Source: Gammaproteobacteria bacterium (GTDB taxonomy: Bacteria > Pseudomonadota > Gammaproteobacteria > Pseudomonadales > Azotimanducaceae). From it: a stretch of 52,961 bases of DNA. Position 1 is the first letter of the stretch. Each line of letters starts with the position of its first letter. Below the pieces are notes generated by a model that saw only the letters and a list, made by a program, of their open reading frames with translations, was not told the DNA's origin and ran no database searches. The position numbers were made by a program, and so were the translations under genes. The stretch covers positions 1 to 52,961 of the forward strand of contig PAPD01000001.1 in NCBI GenBank assembly GCA_002708765.1. Direction: 5' to 3'. Shown one piece after another: positions 43,549 through 52,913 of this stretch.

Positions 43549-45021
43549 CTAAGCCGAATTTTTACTCAAGGTTCGGTTTGAAAAAATCATTGCTCGATCA
43601 GTGATTGCAGAACGCCGCACCATTTTTTTGTCCCTCGAGAAATCCTGCGTATTCTGCCAAGGGCCTGGTCCTTGCCTAGGGAAAAGGTGCATTGACCGCT
43701 TCATGTACCCCGAGGGGAAATCCTCTATCCAGTCCCGCGATTCAGGCACCATATCTTCTTCGGAAAGAGTCGGCGTAACGAAATCTGCGCCAACTTTATC
43801 CATGTGATTTAGTAAACGGCAGGCATACTCTGAAGTAAGATCCGCTCTAAGTGTCCAGCTTGCATTGATATATCCGAATGTCTGAATTAGATTAGGAATG
43901 CTGGAAAACATCATGCCCTTGTAGGTATAACTTCTAGCCAGGTCAATTTCTTTTTCATCCACAACAAATTTAACGCCGGAGAGGACCTTTAACTTCAGCC
44001 CTGTAGCAGTAACAATGATATCCGCAGGAAGAATTTCTCCGCTTATCAACTTCAGTCCATCCTCGACAAAAGAATCTATTCCTTCTGTTCTCAGATCCAG
44101 GTCTCCTCTTTTAATTACAGTAAATAGATCCGCGTTCGGAATCAGACAAAGCCTCTGATCCCATGGATTGTAGCTGGGGGTAAAATGCTTATCGGTCATT
44201 TCTTTACCTAAATGATTCCTAACCGAATCGAGAAGGATCTTTTTGAGGATGCCTGGCGAAACACGGCTTTTCTGGTAAAGATAAGCCTGATACCGAGTAT
44301 TCTTGAACCGAGTTATTGCATATGCCCAAGACTCGGGTAAAACTTTTCTGAGGAAATTAGCGAATTTATCTTCATCTGGTCTAGAAGCAACATAGGTAGG
44401 GGACCGCTGCACCATCGTGACTTTTGCACCACTATCTGCCATCGCCGGCGCAAGAGTCATAGCTGTAGCCCCGCTACCAATTACGACGACCTTTTTCCCT
44501 TTATATTCCAGATTCTGCGGCCAGAATTGAGGATGTACTATCTCACCGCTAAAGGCTTCGGTATTCTGAAATGCGGCATCATGAGGGCTCTCATAATCGT
44601 AATATCCACCACACATAAAAAGCATCGAACAACTAAACTGGCTTTTTTCGTGAAGGGGATTTTCAGTTTCAATAGACCAGAGTCCGTAACCTGAATCCCA
44701 TTCAGCTCTCTTCACCCTCTGACCAAACTGAATCGCTCCTCGGAGACCATATTCATCAACAGTCTCATTAACATATTTAAGTATTGAAGGCCCGTCGGCA
44801 ATGGACTTTGCTTCTTTCCAAGGTTTGAAATCAAATCCGAGAGTATGCATATCACTATCAGATCTTATCCCGGGGTAACGGAAAAGATCCCAGGTGCCTC
44901 CCACCGACTCTCTGGCTTCTAGAATTTTAAAGGTTTTTTTTGGGCAAAATTTTTGCAAATGCACCGCAGCACTAACTCCCGAGATGCCTGCTCCAACAAT
45001 AACTACATCATAACTTTCCAT
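43549..45021 (-). CDS. EthA-like Baeyer-Villiger/flavin monooxygenase (fourth copy)
   Basis: 490-aa class B monooxygenase of the short type. FAD motif VGAGISG (10-16) at the very N-terminus, GGTWDLFRYPGIRSDSDMHTLGF, NADP motif GSGATAMTLAP, and the complete fingerprint FSGEIVHPQFWP. This pattern is that of EthA/MymA-like monooxygenases, which oxidise long-chain ketones or thio compounds. The C-terminal SGYMKRSMHLFPRQGPGPW fits the same group. It lies downstream of the carbonic anhydrase gene on the same strand with a 69-nt gap. Confidence 0.92.
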   Translation of the reverse strand: MESYDVVIVGAGISGVSAAVHLQKFCPKKTFKILEARESVGGTWDLFRYPGIRSDSDMHTLGFDFKPWKEAKSIADGPSILKYVNETVDEYGLRGAIQFGQRVKRAEWDSGYGLWSIETENPLHEKSQFSCSMLFMCGGYYDYESPHDAAFQNTEAFSGEIVHPQFWPQNLEYKGKKVVVIGSGATAMTLAPAMADSGAKVTMVQRSPTYVASRPDEDKFANFLRKVLPESWAYAITRFKNTRYQAYLYQKSRVSPGILKKILLDSVRNHLGKEMTDKHFTPSYNPWDQRLCLIPNADLFTVIKRGDLDLRTEGIDSFVEDGLKLISGEILPADIIVTATGLKLKVLSGVKFVVDEKEIDLARSYTYKGMMFSSIPNLIQTFGYINASWTLRADLTSEYACRLLNHMDKVGADFVTPTLSEEDMVPESRDWIEDFPSGYMKRSMHLFPRQGPGPWQNTQDFSRDKKMVRRSAITDRAMIFSNRTLSKNSA

Positions 45022-45090
45022 CTTAAAACCTTTACCTTCCTATCCCTCACAGTATACCAGCAAAAAGACCAATTCCGTTTCCTCACACCG

Positions 45091-45726
45091 TCAAAAATAA
45101 GCAGTGCTTTGGAACTCAAACAAATCGTCTTTCGATGAAATACTTACCTGAAGATCCTTCAGCAAACCATCCTGAATATCATAGATAAGTCCATAGATAT
45201 TTAGGGCCTGGTTATTTTCCCAACGATCCAGTACCGAGTTTGATCTGCACAAAGAATTTACTTGTGCCTTGACATTCAACTCACAAAGTTTGTTATGAGA
45301 TGCTTCAGGAGATAAATCTGCAAATTCAAGTTTATTTTTCTGGTACAAAAGACCAAGAGGCTCTAGCCATTTTTTGACAAGGCCTTCCGCTGAATTGTCC
45401 AGAACAGCCTTAACCGCTGAACACTTATAATGCCCACAGATAATGATATTGGCCACCTTAAGTTCTTCTATCGCGAACTTAACTGCGGTCATACAATTTA
45501 TATCGTTGAGTTGAATAATATTTCCTACGTTACGGTGGACAAAAAGCTCTCCTGGTAATAGACCAGTTATTTGATTGGCAGGCACCCTGCTATCAGAGCA
45601 GCCTATCCAAAGAAATTCGGGGTTTTGAATTTGAGATAACCTATGAAAAAAATCCGGTTCTTCTAGGGAAATTTTCTCTGCCCAGCTCCGGTTATTCCTG
45701 AAAATATCCTCTATTTCGTCTTTCAT
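45091..45726 (-). CDS. can: Beta-class carbonic anhydrase
   Basis: 211-aa zinc enzyme that interconverts CO2 and bicarbonate in the cytosol. Zinc ligands and the Asp-Arg dyad are visible: C43, D45 and R47 in IGCSDSRVPA, H99 and C102 in CGHYKC. HRNVGNII matches the family. It is close in length to E. coli Can. Bicarbonate would serve PurK and carboxylases. Its 99-nt upstream region is shared with the divergent SDR gene. Confidence 0.96.
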   Translation of the reverse strand: MKDEIEDIFRNNRSWAEKISLEEPDFFHRLSQIQNPEFLWIGCSDSRVPANQITGLLPGELFVHRNVGNIIQLNDINCMTAVKFAIEELKVANIIICGHYKCSAVKAVLDNSAEGLVKKWLEPLGLLYQKNKLEFADLSPEASHNKLCELNVKAQVNSLCRSNSVLDRWENNQALNIYGLIYDIQDGLLKDLQVSISSKDDLFEFQSTAYF

Positions 45727-45825
45727 TTAACTTCCCTACATCAATTTAACAACAACAACCTTTCTCAGATAATTTTTTGTGGCAAGATTAGATCATTATG
45801 AGAGATACCGGAAGAGGAAAAACAA

Positions 45826-46614
45826 ATGCAAGCTGGCACGAACCTTGAAGGAAAAGTAGTAGCGGTTACCGGGGGTAGTCGAGGAATAGGCCGAGGAATT
45901 GCTGAATATCTGCTTAAAGCAGGAGCATCGGTCTGCATTAGTGGACGAAATCAGAAAAAAGGAGAACAAACAATTGAAGAACTTGGCGCCCTAGGCAAGA
46001 TTATTTTTGTCAAAGGAGATGTCAGAAACCAGATCGACGTAGAAAATTTCATATCGACGACAATAGAAAGCTACGGACAGATAGATATTCTGGTAAATAA
46101 TGCAGGCGGATCCGATGGTTTCGCCCCCGTGTCAGAACTGACAGACGAGGCCTGGGAAAACGCTGCTGCCTGGATTCTCCACTCTGCGTTCTGGGCGACA
46201 AGAGCCGCACTCAAAGACATGCAGAAAAGAAATTGGGGAAGAGTGATAAATATCTCCAGCGTGGAAGGTCGTCAAGCAAACAAAGAAAACGTTGCACACT
46301 ATATAACTTTTAAGCATGCAATGAACGGCTTTACCAAAGCAGTAGCTTTCGAAAATGGATCAAAAGGAATCACATGCAACGCAATAAGCCCTGGCGCTGT
46401 AGAGACTGACTTGATGCTAGAACAAGGCCCAGCGGCGGCGGAATCAATGGGAATCACTTATGACGAATTCAAAAAGAATTACGCACAAGATGCCGCTATC
46501 AAACGTTTAAATACGACCGACGAAATAGCAGGTTTAGCGCTTTTTCTCTGCTCGAATCAAGGTTCCGGAATTACCGGAGCGATTTTACTTGTAGATGGAG
46601 GCACTGCTCTGTAA
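45826..46614 (+). CDS. Short-chain dehydrogenase/reductase (SDR), 262 aa
   Basis: Classical SDR of 3-oxoacyl-ACP reductase type by pattern: TGGSRGIG at 15-22, NNAGG at 91-95, Ser145, Tyr159 and Lys163 (YITFK), and the end TGAILLVDGG. The substrate is unknown. GAGGA lies about seven to eight bases before the ATG. Third SDR in the window; it is monocistronic or leads into the MFS-GH20 operon after 112 nt. Confidence 0.9.
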   Translation: MQAGTNLEGKVVAVTGGSRGIGRGIAEYLLKAGASVCISGRNQKKGEQTIEELGALGKIIFVKGDVRNQIDVENFISTTIESYGQIDILVNNAGGSDGFAPVSELTDEAWENAAAWILHSAFWATRAALKDMQKRNWGRVINISSVEGRQANKENVAHYITFKHAMNGFTKAVAFENGSKGITCNAISPGAVETDLMLEQGPAAAESMGITYDEFKKNYAQDAAIKRLNTTDEIAGLALFLCSNQGSGITGAILLVDGGTAL

Positions 46615-46690
46615 ACGAAAACTGCTAGGCAAACATTTTTTGATCTGAATCTCCTACCATCAAATGAAAGCATTACAGACCATTTCTAAG

Positions 46691-46703
46691 AGGAACAGTT
46701 CTT
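46691..46703 (+). promoter_or_regulatory. Second copy of the GAACAGTTCTT dyad
   Basis: AGGAACAGTTCTT at 46691-46703 differs by one base from the perfect palindrome AAGAACAGTTCTT at 2478-2490. Both are intergenic and upstream of a start codon (here 46727). An 11-base shared core suggests one regulator may act at both places. The proximity to the start codon, 23 nt, would fit repression. Confidence 0.35.
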
Positions 46704-46726
46704 GAAAAAAAAAGTCGATCTGAGAC

Positions 46727-47935
46727 ATGACTGATCTGTCTCGCAGAGAAGTTGCTTCGCTGGCAATTGTTCTAATTTGCTGTTTTGCCGCGTCTCTGGG
46801 CATGGCATTCAATATTGATGGCATTACGGACTCATTCAACTTAACAAACGCGGCTGCAGGAAAAATAATTTCGCTGGAAATGCTTTCTATTGCGGCCGGG
46901 AACCTGTCTTTCGCAAGATTAACAGAGAGAATAAACTCGAAAAAGATTTTCATTTTCGGGGCCAGTCTTATCTTTTGCTTTAATTTATTGAGCGTCTTTG
47001 CAACTAATTCTTATGCTCTAACACTTTGCAGAATACCGGCGGGCCTGGCACTGGGTGCAGTTGCCGCAACTTGTGCTGGTACTATAGCGAAAAGTAATAA
47101 ACCAGAACTCAACTTTGGGGCCATCAACTCGGCAGTCGGATTGATGGGCGTTTCAATGGCATTTATTCTCCCTAGAGCACTTAAAACAGAAATTACCTTA
47201 GGTCCATCTTTTCAACTCACTGGAGTAGACGGATTATATCTTGTATACGGGTTCTGCGCGCTCATAGCCTTGATCTTCGTGGTTGCCACTCCGGGTGTAA
47301 CACCCTCGGATAAAAGTACGGAAATCAGAAAAAGGGGTGGTTCAGGAATTGGATGGCTTGCGCTGTTTGCAATCGGGCTCATGTTCTTCGGTCATGCCTC
47401 GATAGGCCTTTTTATTGTCAGAATCGGACGCGAATTGAATATCAACTCGGAAAATATTGGGTACGTTCTTATGATAGGCAGCAGCCTAGGGATTTTATTG
47501 CCATTAATCTCAGGTTGGCTGGGAACAAGGGTAAAGGCTTTTTTCCCCATCCTAGTCATGGCAACGTTTCTCGTATTAGCGACATTAACATTGTCAGAGA
47601 GCACCGCGACATGGCAATACTTTTTGGCAGTGCCGATTTTTGCGACATTGCCAACAGCAATTATGCCTATTTTTCTGGGATGCTTGTCTCGACTCGACTC
47701 TTCGGGGATGCAGGCTGCTTCGCATGTCGCTTTTGTTTTAACCGGAAGCAGTGCCGCGCCGTTCATCGGTGGAATTCTGATAGATCTGGGAGGATTTGCT
47801 TTTGCCGGCGGATTCGCAGCTGTTGCAATCGGGCTGGGCGCATTGTTACTAATGCCAATGATTCTTGCTGCAGATAAGAAAAGAGATCAAATAATGATAG
47901 ATCCATCCCACTTTTCTCTATCGGAAAAAAGATGA
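46727..47935 (+). CDS. MFS transporter coupled to a GH20 hexosaminidase gene
   Basis: 402 aa with about 12 transmembrane helices (REVASLAIVLICCFAASLGMA at the start, RIPAGLALGAVAATCAGTIA around helix 4). I cannot assign a subfamily. Its stop overlaps the start of the GH20 gene (ATGA), so the two are translationally coupled, which suggests it imports an amino-sugar oligosaccharide such as chitobiose or a glycan fragment (inference). The ribosome-binding site is weak. Confidence 0.82.
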   Translation: MTDLSRREVASLAIVLICCFAASLGMAFNIDGITDSFNLTNAAAGKIISLEMLSIAAGNLSFARLTERINSKKIFIFGASLIFCFNLLSVFATNSYALTLCRIPAGLALGAVAATCAGTIAKSNKPELNFGAINSAVGLMGVSMAFILPRALKTEITLGPSFQLTGVDGLYLVYGFCALIALIFVVATPGVTPSDKSTEIRKRGGSGIGWLALFAIGLMFFGHASIGLFIVRIGRELNINSENIGYVLMIGSSLGILLPLISGWLGTRVKAFFPILVMATFLVLATLTLSESTATWQYFLAVPIFATLPTAIMPIFLGCLSRLDSSGMQAASHVAFVLTGSSAAPFIGGILIDLGGFAFAGGFAAVAIGLGALLLMPMILAADKKRDQIMIDPSHFSLSEKR

Positions 47936-49986
47936 ATCCACATAAAATTTTTCTTCAAATCGTAGAACGAATCGAAAAAGATACAGTTTCTACTTTTTTG
48001 AAGATTAAGAATAAAGGTGACAAGACTTTAGAAAGCAACTGGAGACTATATTCTTCGCTTGGGTTAACTCCTAAAGAAGACGAGAGTTCATTTTCTAGGA
48101 CATTAATTGAAGGCCGCTACGGATATATTGAACCCAATCAAAGCTGGCAAGGTTTATTGCCAGGATCCGAAATAGAAATAGGAATCGAGAACTGGTTTTT
48201 TTCTGGTATGAAATTATTGTCTCACCAGGGTTTCTACATTACAGAATTAAAGGAAGGTAAAGAATTGATATGGGGTGCCCCTGAAATAGAATCATCGATT
48301 CTTGTCCCGCTGGAAAAACCAAGGATGGGGGCAAGCCCGCCTAGGAGAAACAGTTACAGACAAAAAAGCGATATAGCAAACGGATTACGCCCAAGAGTTA
48401 TACCTACACCAAAGAAGGTTCTGTATTCTGGAGAAGATGTCACTTTCGACGGAATAAGAATTGTTACGGATTTAGATTCTGACGATAAAAACACGATTAA
48501 AGACCTGATCGGAAGCTTTAACTTACCAAATGGGAGCTATCGTTTCGAAATCAAAAAAACCCCCAGCTTGAAAGATGATTATCAAATAGAAATTGATCCA
48601 ACAGGATGTCAACTTGTCGCGCAAAATTCGGGTGCTCTTAGTCGGGGGTTACATACTTTCAGGCAGCTCATTTCCATTCAACGAGCACAATTCACATTAC
48701 CAATCACAAAAATAATAGACAGTCCCGACTTCGAATACCGGGGCTTAATGATTGATCTAGCTAGACACTTTTCGCCCCCGGAGCAGATCAGAAAAATCAT
48801 TGAAACCATGGCGTCCTACAAGATGAACAAACTTCAGCTTGGGATCAGCAACGACGAGGGCTGGAGGCTCGAAATAAAGTCGATACCAGAACTAACCGAA
48901 ATTGGTAGTCTAAGGTCTCATCACCGAATGGACTCAAAAGGTAGACGAAGAGCATTGTCTCCTGCCTGGGGCGATGGGCACTCCGATACAGGTGGATTTC
49001 TTTCCAGACAGGATTTCATTGGTCTACTGAAATTTGCCGCCCAAAGAGGTGTTGAGATTGTTCCGGAACTCAACTTGCCAGGGCATTCAAATGCAATCCT
49101 AAGAGCATTAGAGAATACCGACTGGTGTCTAGAAGATCCTGGAGACACCTCGCGATACAAATCCGCTCAAGGATATGAAAAAAATGTAGTAAATGTTGGA
49201 TGCGAGGACACTTATAGATTCCTAAGAGCTGCTCTTGAGGGAATCAGGGATATGTACGATGAAGCCCGGGTGAAATTTACTTCTATTCATCTTGGAGGAG
49301 ACGAAGTTCCCTTCGGGGCTTGGCTAAACTCGCCTATCTGCCACTCTTTGGATGTATGGAGTTCGGAGTGGGACTTGGCAAATTCCGAAGATAGAACTGA
49401 GGCTAGGCGCGTATTGATGCAATACTTTCACAAGAAAGCTGTTCAAATTGTCTCCGAAACAATACCTTCCGCTCGAGTAGGATTCTGGCACGAAATGGCT
49501 AGCTACGATGATCAAAACGACATTAAAAGCTACTACAACGTATGGCTAGCAGACCATGATCGCTCCTCCTCAGAGCTAAAGAAAATTCAAACAAACAAGC
49601 TTCCATTTATCATTTGTAATGCTAGTTACTACTACTTTGATATGCCCTACCGAATGGTGCCTGATGAGCCCGGACTGCCGTGGGCTGCCTACACCCACAC
49701 AGAAGATGTATTCAACTTTGATCCTCTCAAAAGCTGGGATATGTCCAGTGACCTTGCTGATCTTGCTATAGGATTACAAGCACAGCTCTGGTCTGAAACA
49801 GTATTTTCATCTGAACTAATGGATTACTATCTATTCCCCAGACTTTTATCGTTCGCCGAGAGGGCATGGAATAGAAAACCCGAGGAAGAAGAGTGGGAGT
49901 TATTTCATGAAGCGCTTAAGCTTCGCGAACTATCCTGGCTAAAAAAATTAGGAGTTTCCTACCGCCCCCTAGATGACGACAGATAA
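47932..49986 (+). CDS. Beta-N-acetylhexosaminidase, glycoside hydrolase family 20
   Basis: 684 aa. The GH20 catalytic domain begins EYRGLMIDLARHFSP (about residue 268), has KMNKLQLGISNDEGWRLEI, VPELNLPGHSNA and the catalytic pair Asp457-Glu458 in HLGGDEVPFGAW. The N-terminal part holds a carbohydrate-binding-like domain and the GH20b-like alpha/beta domain (around 160-265). It releases terminal GlcNAc or GalNAc. There is no signal peptide, so it is probably cytosolic and acts on sugars brought in by the coupled MFS protein. Confidence 0.93.
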   Translation: MNPHKIFLQIVERIEKDTVSTFLKIKNKGDKTLESNWRLYSSLGLTPKEDESSFSRTLIEGRYGYIEPNQSWQGLLPGSEIEIGIENWFFSGMKLLSHQGFYITELKEGKELIWGAPEIESSILVPLEKPRMGASPPRRNSYRQKSDIANGLRPRVIPTPKKVLYSGEDVTFDGIRIVTDLDSDDKNTIKDLIGSFNLPNGSYRFEIKKTPSLKDDYQIEIDPTGCQLVAQNSGALSRGLHTFRQLISIQRAQFTLPITKIIDSPDFEYRGLMIDLARHFSPPEQIRKIIETMASYKMNKLQLGISNDEGWRLEIKSIPELTEIGSLRSHHRMDSKGRRRALSPAWGDGHSDTGGFLSRQDFIGLLKFAAQRGVEIVPELNLPGHSNAILRALENTDWCLEDPGDTSRYKSAQGYEKNVVNVGCEDTYRFLRAALEGIRDMYDEARVKFTSIHLGGDEVPFGAWLNSPICHSLDVWSSEWDLANSEDRTEARRVLMQYFHKKAVQIVSETIPSARVGFWHEMASYDDQNDIKSYYNVWLADHDRSSSELKKIQTNKLPFIICNASYYYFDMPYRMVPDEPGLPWAAYTHTEDVFNFDPLKSWDMSSDLADLAIGLQAQLWSETVFSSELMDYYLFPRLLSFAERAWNRKPEEEEWELFHEALKLRELSWLKKLGVSYRPLDDDR

Positions 49987-50032
49987 AAGTGAGACCTCCT
50001 TTTTTCTCTAAATCTATTGAACAAATCTAGAA

Positions 50033-51367
50033 CTATGCGGTCGCTACAGCCTTGAAAAGAAGTTTTAATTCAAGCGTCCCGAGCATTATTCCGGGTTGAT
50101 GCAAAAACTTGTTTCCAGGTGCATACTCTATTTCATCCAGACGTTCTGTGAGACGCTCCCAAGCAACCTGTTGCTCGATCCTTGAAATACCTGCTCCCGG
50201 ACAGACCCTTGGGCCCGCAGAAAAAGTAAGGTGTCTGGTAACCGCCTTCCTGTCAAGACGAAGTTCGAAAGGACACTCAAACTCGTCCGGGTCCGTATTA
50301 GCAGCCGCCCAACGAAGATGTAAAACAGAACCTGCAGGAATTTTAACACCCTGAAAGATCTCCTCTTGACTAGTTCGCCTTGTAGACAAACCTTGCGTTG
50401 GTGAACGCATCCTCATTCCTTCTTCAGTAAACTGTCGAATCAACTTGGATCCGCCACTCTTAAGCTGACCGAAAAGACCCGGATGTTCACATATTAGCTG
50501 TGCCTGTTCCTCTATCGCGTATTGGGTAGTCTCAAGACCACCAATTATCATGGCATAAACTACACCATTTACTTCCAGGTCTGTCAGTTTCCGTCCCAGC
50601 GGTGAATATGTCACCTGGGTCAGAAAAGTAATCATATCGTCCTTAGGATTATTCCTTTTATCTTCCACTTGCTCCTGAACATACTCTTTAAATCCGTCTA
50701 ACAATACGAACTGTTCTCTGATTTCATCCTCGTTCAACTTATTCAGATGACCTCGTCCATAAACGAAGGACTTAACCTGTGCCTCTCCCCATTCCGCTAG
50801 ACGCGGAATATCCTCTTGCGGAAATCCAAGAACGCTTGCCATCACGCGCTGAGGAAGAGGCCTCGCAAACTCGCTTATGAACTCTATTTCCTCTTTGTCT
50901 ATCCAATTATCAATCAGTTCGTCAACATGCCGAGTAATCATCTCAGTATGTCTTTTTGCCCCTGGCCCGACCCACGGATCGGTAAGCTCCTGCTTATGCA
51001 ATCTCCACAACTCCATATCAGGACGGAGTGTTACCATAGACGCCGACATCGCATTAAGATTAGGAACTTTTTCTACATCTACGCCGGTATCCGCCATCTC
51101 TTTGATGGCTTCCATCATAAGTGGAGGAAACCTCTCAGGATCTCTGACTACTGTATTAATATCCTCATGCTTGGTAAGAACATAACCGTCAGTCCCGGGC
51201 AGAATACCCTCTCCCTCAAGTTTATAGACAGGAGCACTTTCATGAAGGATAGGATAGGCATCGTACCAATGCTCTTGAGCCCCCGGACTGAAAAGATCAA
51301 CTTCTTCGAGTGAGACAGGGCACTTCATATCGGTCAGAAAATGATTGGGATGTTTTTCGTTCTTCAT
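50033..51367 (-). CDS. Cytochrome P450
   Basis: 444-aa soluble bacterial P450. The heme-ligand loop is FSAGPRVCPGAG with Cys389; the ExxR is in EEGMRMR; the I-helix segment IIGGLETTQYAI carries the acid/alcohol region as E-T-T rather than the usual D/E-T pair, which is within family variation. The substrate is unknown; soluble P450s of this kind hydroxylate terpenes, steroids or fatty acids. No ferredoxin or reductase gene of P450 type lies next to it. Confidence 0.93.
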   Translation of the reverse strand: MKNEKHPNHFLTDMKCPVSLEEVDLFSPGAQEHWYDAYPILHESAPVYKLEGEGILPGTDGYVLTKHEDINTVVRDPERFPPLMMEAIKEMADTGVDVEKVPNLNAMSASMVTLRPDMELWRLHKQELTDPWVGPGAKRHTEMITRHVDELIDNWIDKEEIEFISEFARPLPQRVMASVLGFPQEDIPRLAEWGEAQVKSFVYGRGHLNKLNEDEIREQFVLLDGFKEYVQEQVEDKRNNPKDDMITFLTQVTYSPLGRKLTDLEVNGVVYAMIIGGLETTQYAIEEQAQLICEHPGLFGQLKSGGSKLIRQFTEEGMRMRSPTQGLSTRRTSQEEIFQGVKIPAGSVLHLRWAAANTDPDEFECPFELRLDRKAVTRHLTFSAGPRVCPGAGISRIEQQVAWERLTERLDEIEYAPGNKFLHQPGIMLGTLELKLLFKAVATA

Positions 51368-51482
51368 TATTCCATCTTCTTAAATTTTTGTAGCGAACTC
51401 CAAATAGTAACTCATAGTACAAAAGATATTACAAGCTTCTGGATAGGAGTTTCCACGAGTGCCAGAACCGATATGGAACTCC

Positions 51483-52913
51483 TCAATTTTGCTGGGAGGA
51501 ACTTTTCGACAATCTGCGCAGATTTTCCGAGTGATCTCTTCGATTTATTCGATATAAGGAAAGCACTGCCACCGCGGCAAGGTAAAAAAACATCAGGACC
51601 GGTACATAAAAGAAAGCGAGATCATAAATAATCTCTGGGGGCACTTCTCCGGGCTTCGCTAGAGCAGGAAACTGGATAAAGGCAAGAATCTGTCCCGCAA
51701 CCATGACACCAAAACCATTGACTGCCTTTTGAGCAAAACTATTTGCTGCAAAAAAAATTCCTTCGGATCTCCTTCCAGTCTTCAATTCACTGTCTTCGAC
51801 AACATCCGCGATCATCGCCGCTATAAGAGAAGATGACATGATCATTAACATAACTTCGAGACTATTAAATGCCATCAAAGTCCAGAAAAGCTCCGAAGTG
51901 TGATTCTCAGGAAACCAGTTCGTCATTCTTAAGACGTAAGGCATAGGAGCTAACACAACCGCTAACCCGAAAACGGTTATCGCTCCGGCTTTTTTCCCCA
52001 AGCTCCGAGAAACTGCGGGAGCAAAAAACAGAGCGAGCAATGCGGACAAGAAGTAAGGGAGATTGAGATATCCGATTTGCGCGCTGGTAAACTCCCAAAA
52101 ATGCCGAGAAAAATAGATTGAAAGAGCCGCAGAAACACCGGCCGCTACCGCAACAAAAAGAGCAGAACAAAACAGAGCAAAGAAAGAGCGATTTGATAAA
52201 GTCTCTTTTAATTCCGAGGCTGTTCTGCTCAAATTAAAGGGAGCTCTAGGTGGTGGTTGTTTTAAATATGGAATGTACCGATGGGTTCCAATGGCCGACA
52301 AGTAGATCGATATAAAAATAATCACGGACGCAGCTAACCCATAGTTTTGCCAACCATCTATGTACTCAAGACCACCCTTACTTTCAGGAAGAAAAACAAG
52401 ATAATTAAGTACCGCCATCGTAAGGCCTCCCCACCAACCAAAAAAGTAACGAAAACTCATCATCTCCGTCCTTTCATCGTAATCCTCTGTCAATTCTGCT
52501 ACTAACGCGGTAGCAGGGATCTCATAGAAGGTAATCAGAGTGCGTATCAATATGGCCATCGAAACAAAATAAAGAAACAAAGACGTCTGATCCCAATCAG
52601 GCGGAGACCAGAGAAAATAATAGGCAGCAGCTACTGGTAAGCCTGCGGCATACATAAAAGGGTGACGACGTCCCAAGCTAGAATGGAAATTATCTGAAAC
52701 ATAGCCAACAAAAGGATCTGAAAAGGCATCAAAAATAAGCGCTATCATTATTCCCAAGGAAACAAGATCTGCCCTAAGACCAATCACCTGACTGTAATAG
52801 AAAAGCAATAGATAGTTAAAGCCATTCGATTTGGCGCCGCTAGCAACCGCTCCAAAACCATAAGCCAGCTTGGTAGTTAGATCTAGACGCCGAGGATTGT
52901 TTTCTATCGACAA
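51483..52913 (-). CDS. GPH-family (melibiose carrier-like) sugar/cation symporter
   Basis: 476 aa with about 12 transmembrane helices. The glycoside-pentoside-hexuronide signature is visible near the start: KLAYGFGAVASGAKSNGF, then DAFSDPFVGYVSDNFHSSLGRRHPFMY with the conserved Asp residues and loop 2-3 motif. Uptake of a sugar, glycoside or related solute with a cation is likely, but marine members have broader use. The start is a TTG at 52913 with no close ribosome-binding site; AGGTG lies about 10 bases upstream. TATAAT-like boxes are at 52915-52920 and 52941-52946 on the minus strand. Confidence 0.88.
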   Translation of the reverse strand: MSIENNPRRLDLTTKLAYGFGAVASGAKSNGFNYLLLFYYSQVIGLRADLVSLGIMIALIFDAFSDPFVGYVSDNFHSSLGRRHPFMYAAGLPVAAAYYFLWSPPDWDQTSLFLYFVSMAILIRTLITFYEIPATALVAELTEDYDERTEMMSFRYFFGWWGGLTMAVLNYLVFLPESKGGLEYIDGWQNYGLAASVIIFISIYLSAIGTHRYIPYLKQPPPRAPFNLSRTASELKETLSNRSFFALFCSALFVAVAAGVSAALSIYFSRHFWEFTSAQIGYLNLPYFLSALLALFFAPAVSRSLGKKAGAITVFGLAVVLAPMPYVLRMTNWFPENHTSELFWTLMAFNSLEVMLMIMSSSLIAAMIADVVEDSELKTGRRSEGIFFAANSFAQKAVNGFGVMVAGQILAFIQFPALAKPGEVPPEIIYDLAFFYVPVLMFFYLAAVAVLSLYRINRRDHSENLRRLSKSSSQQN

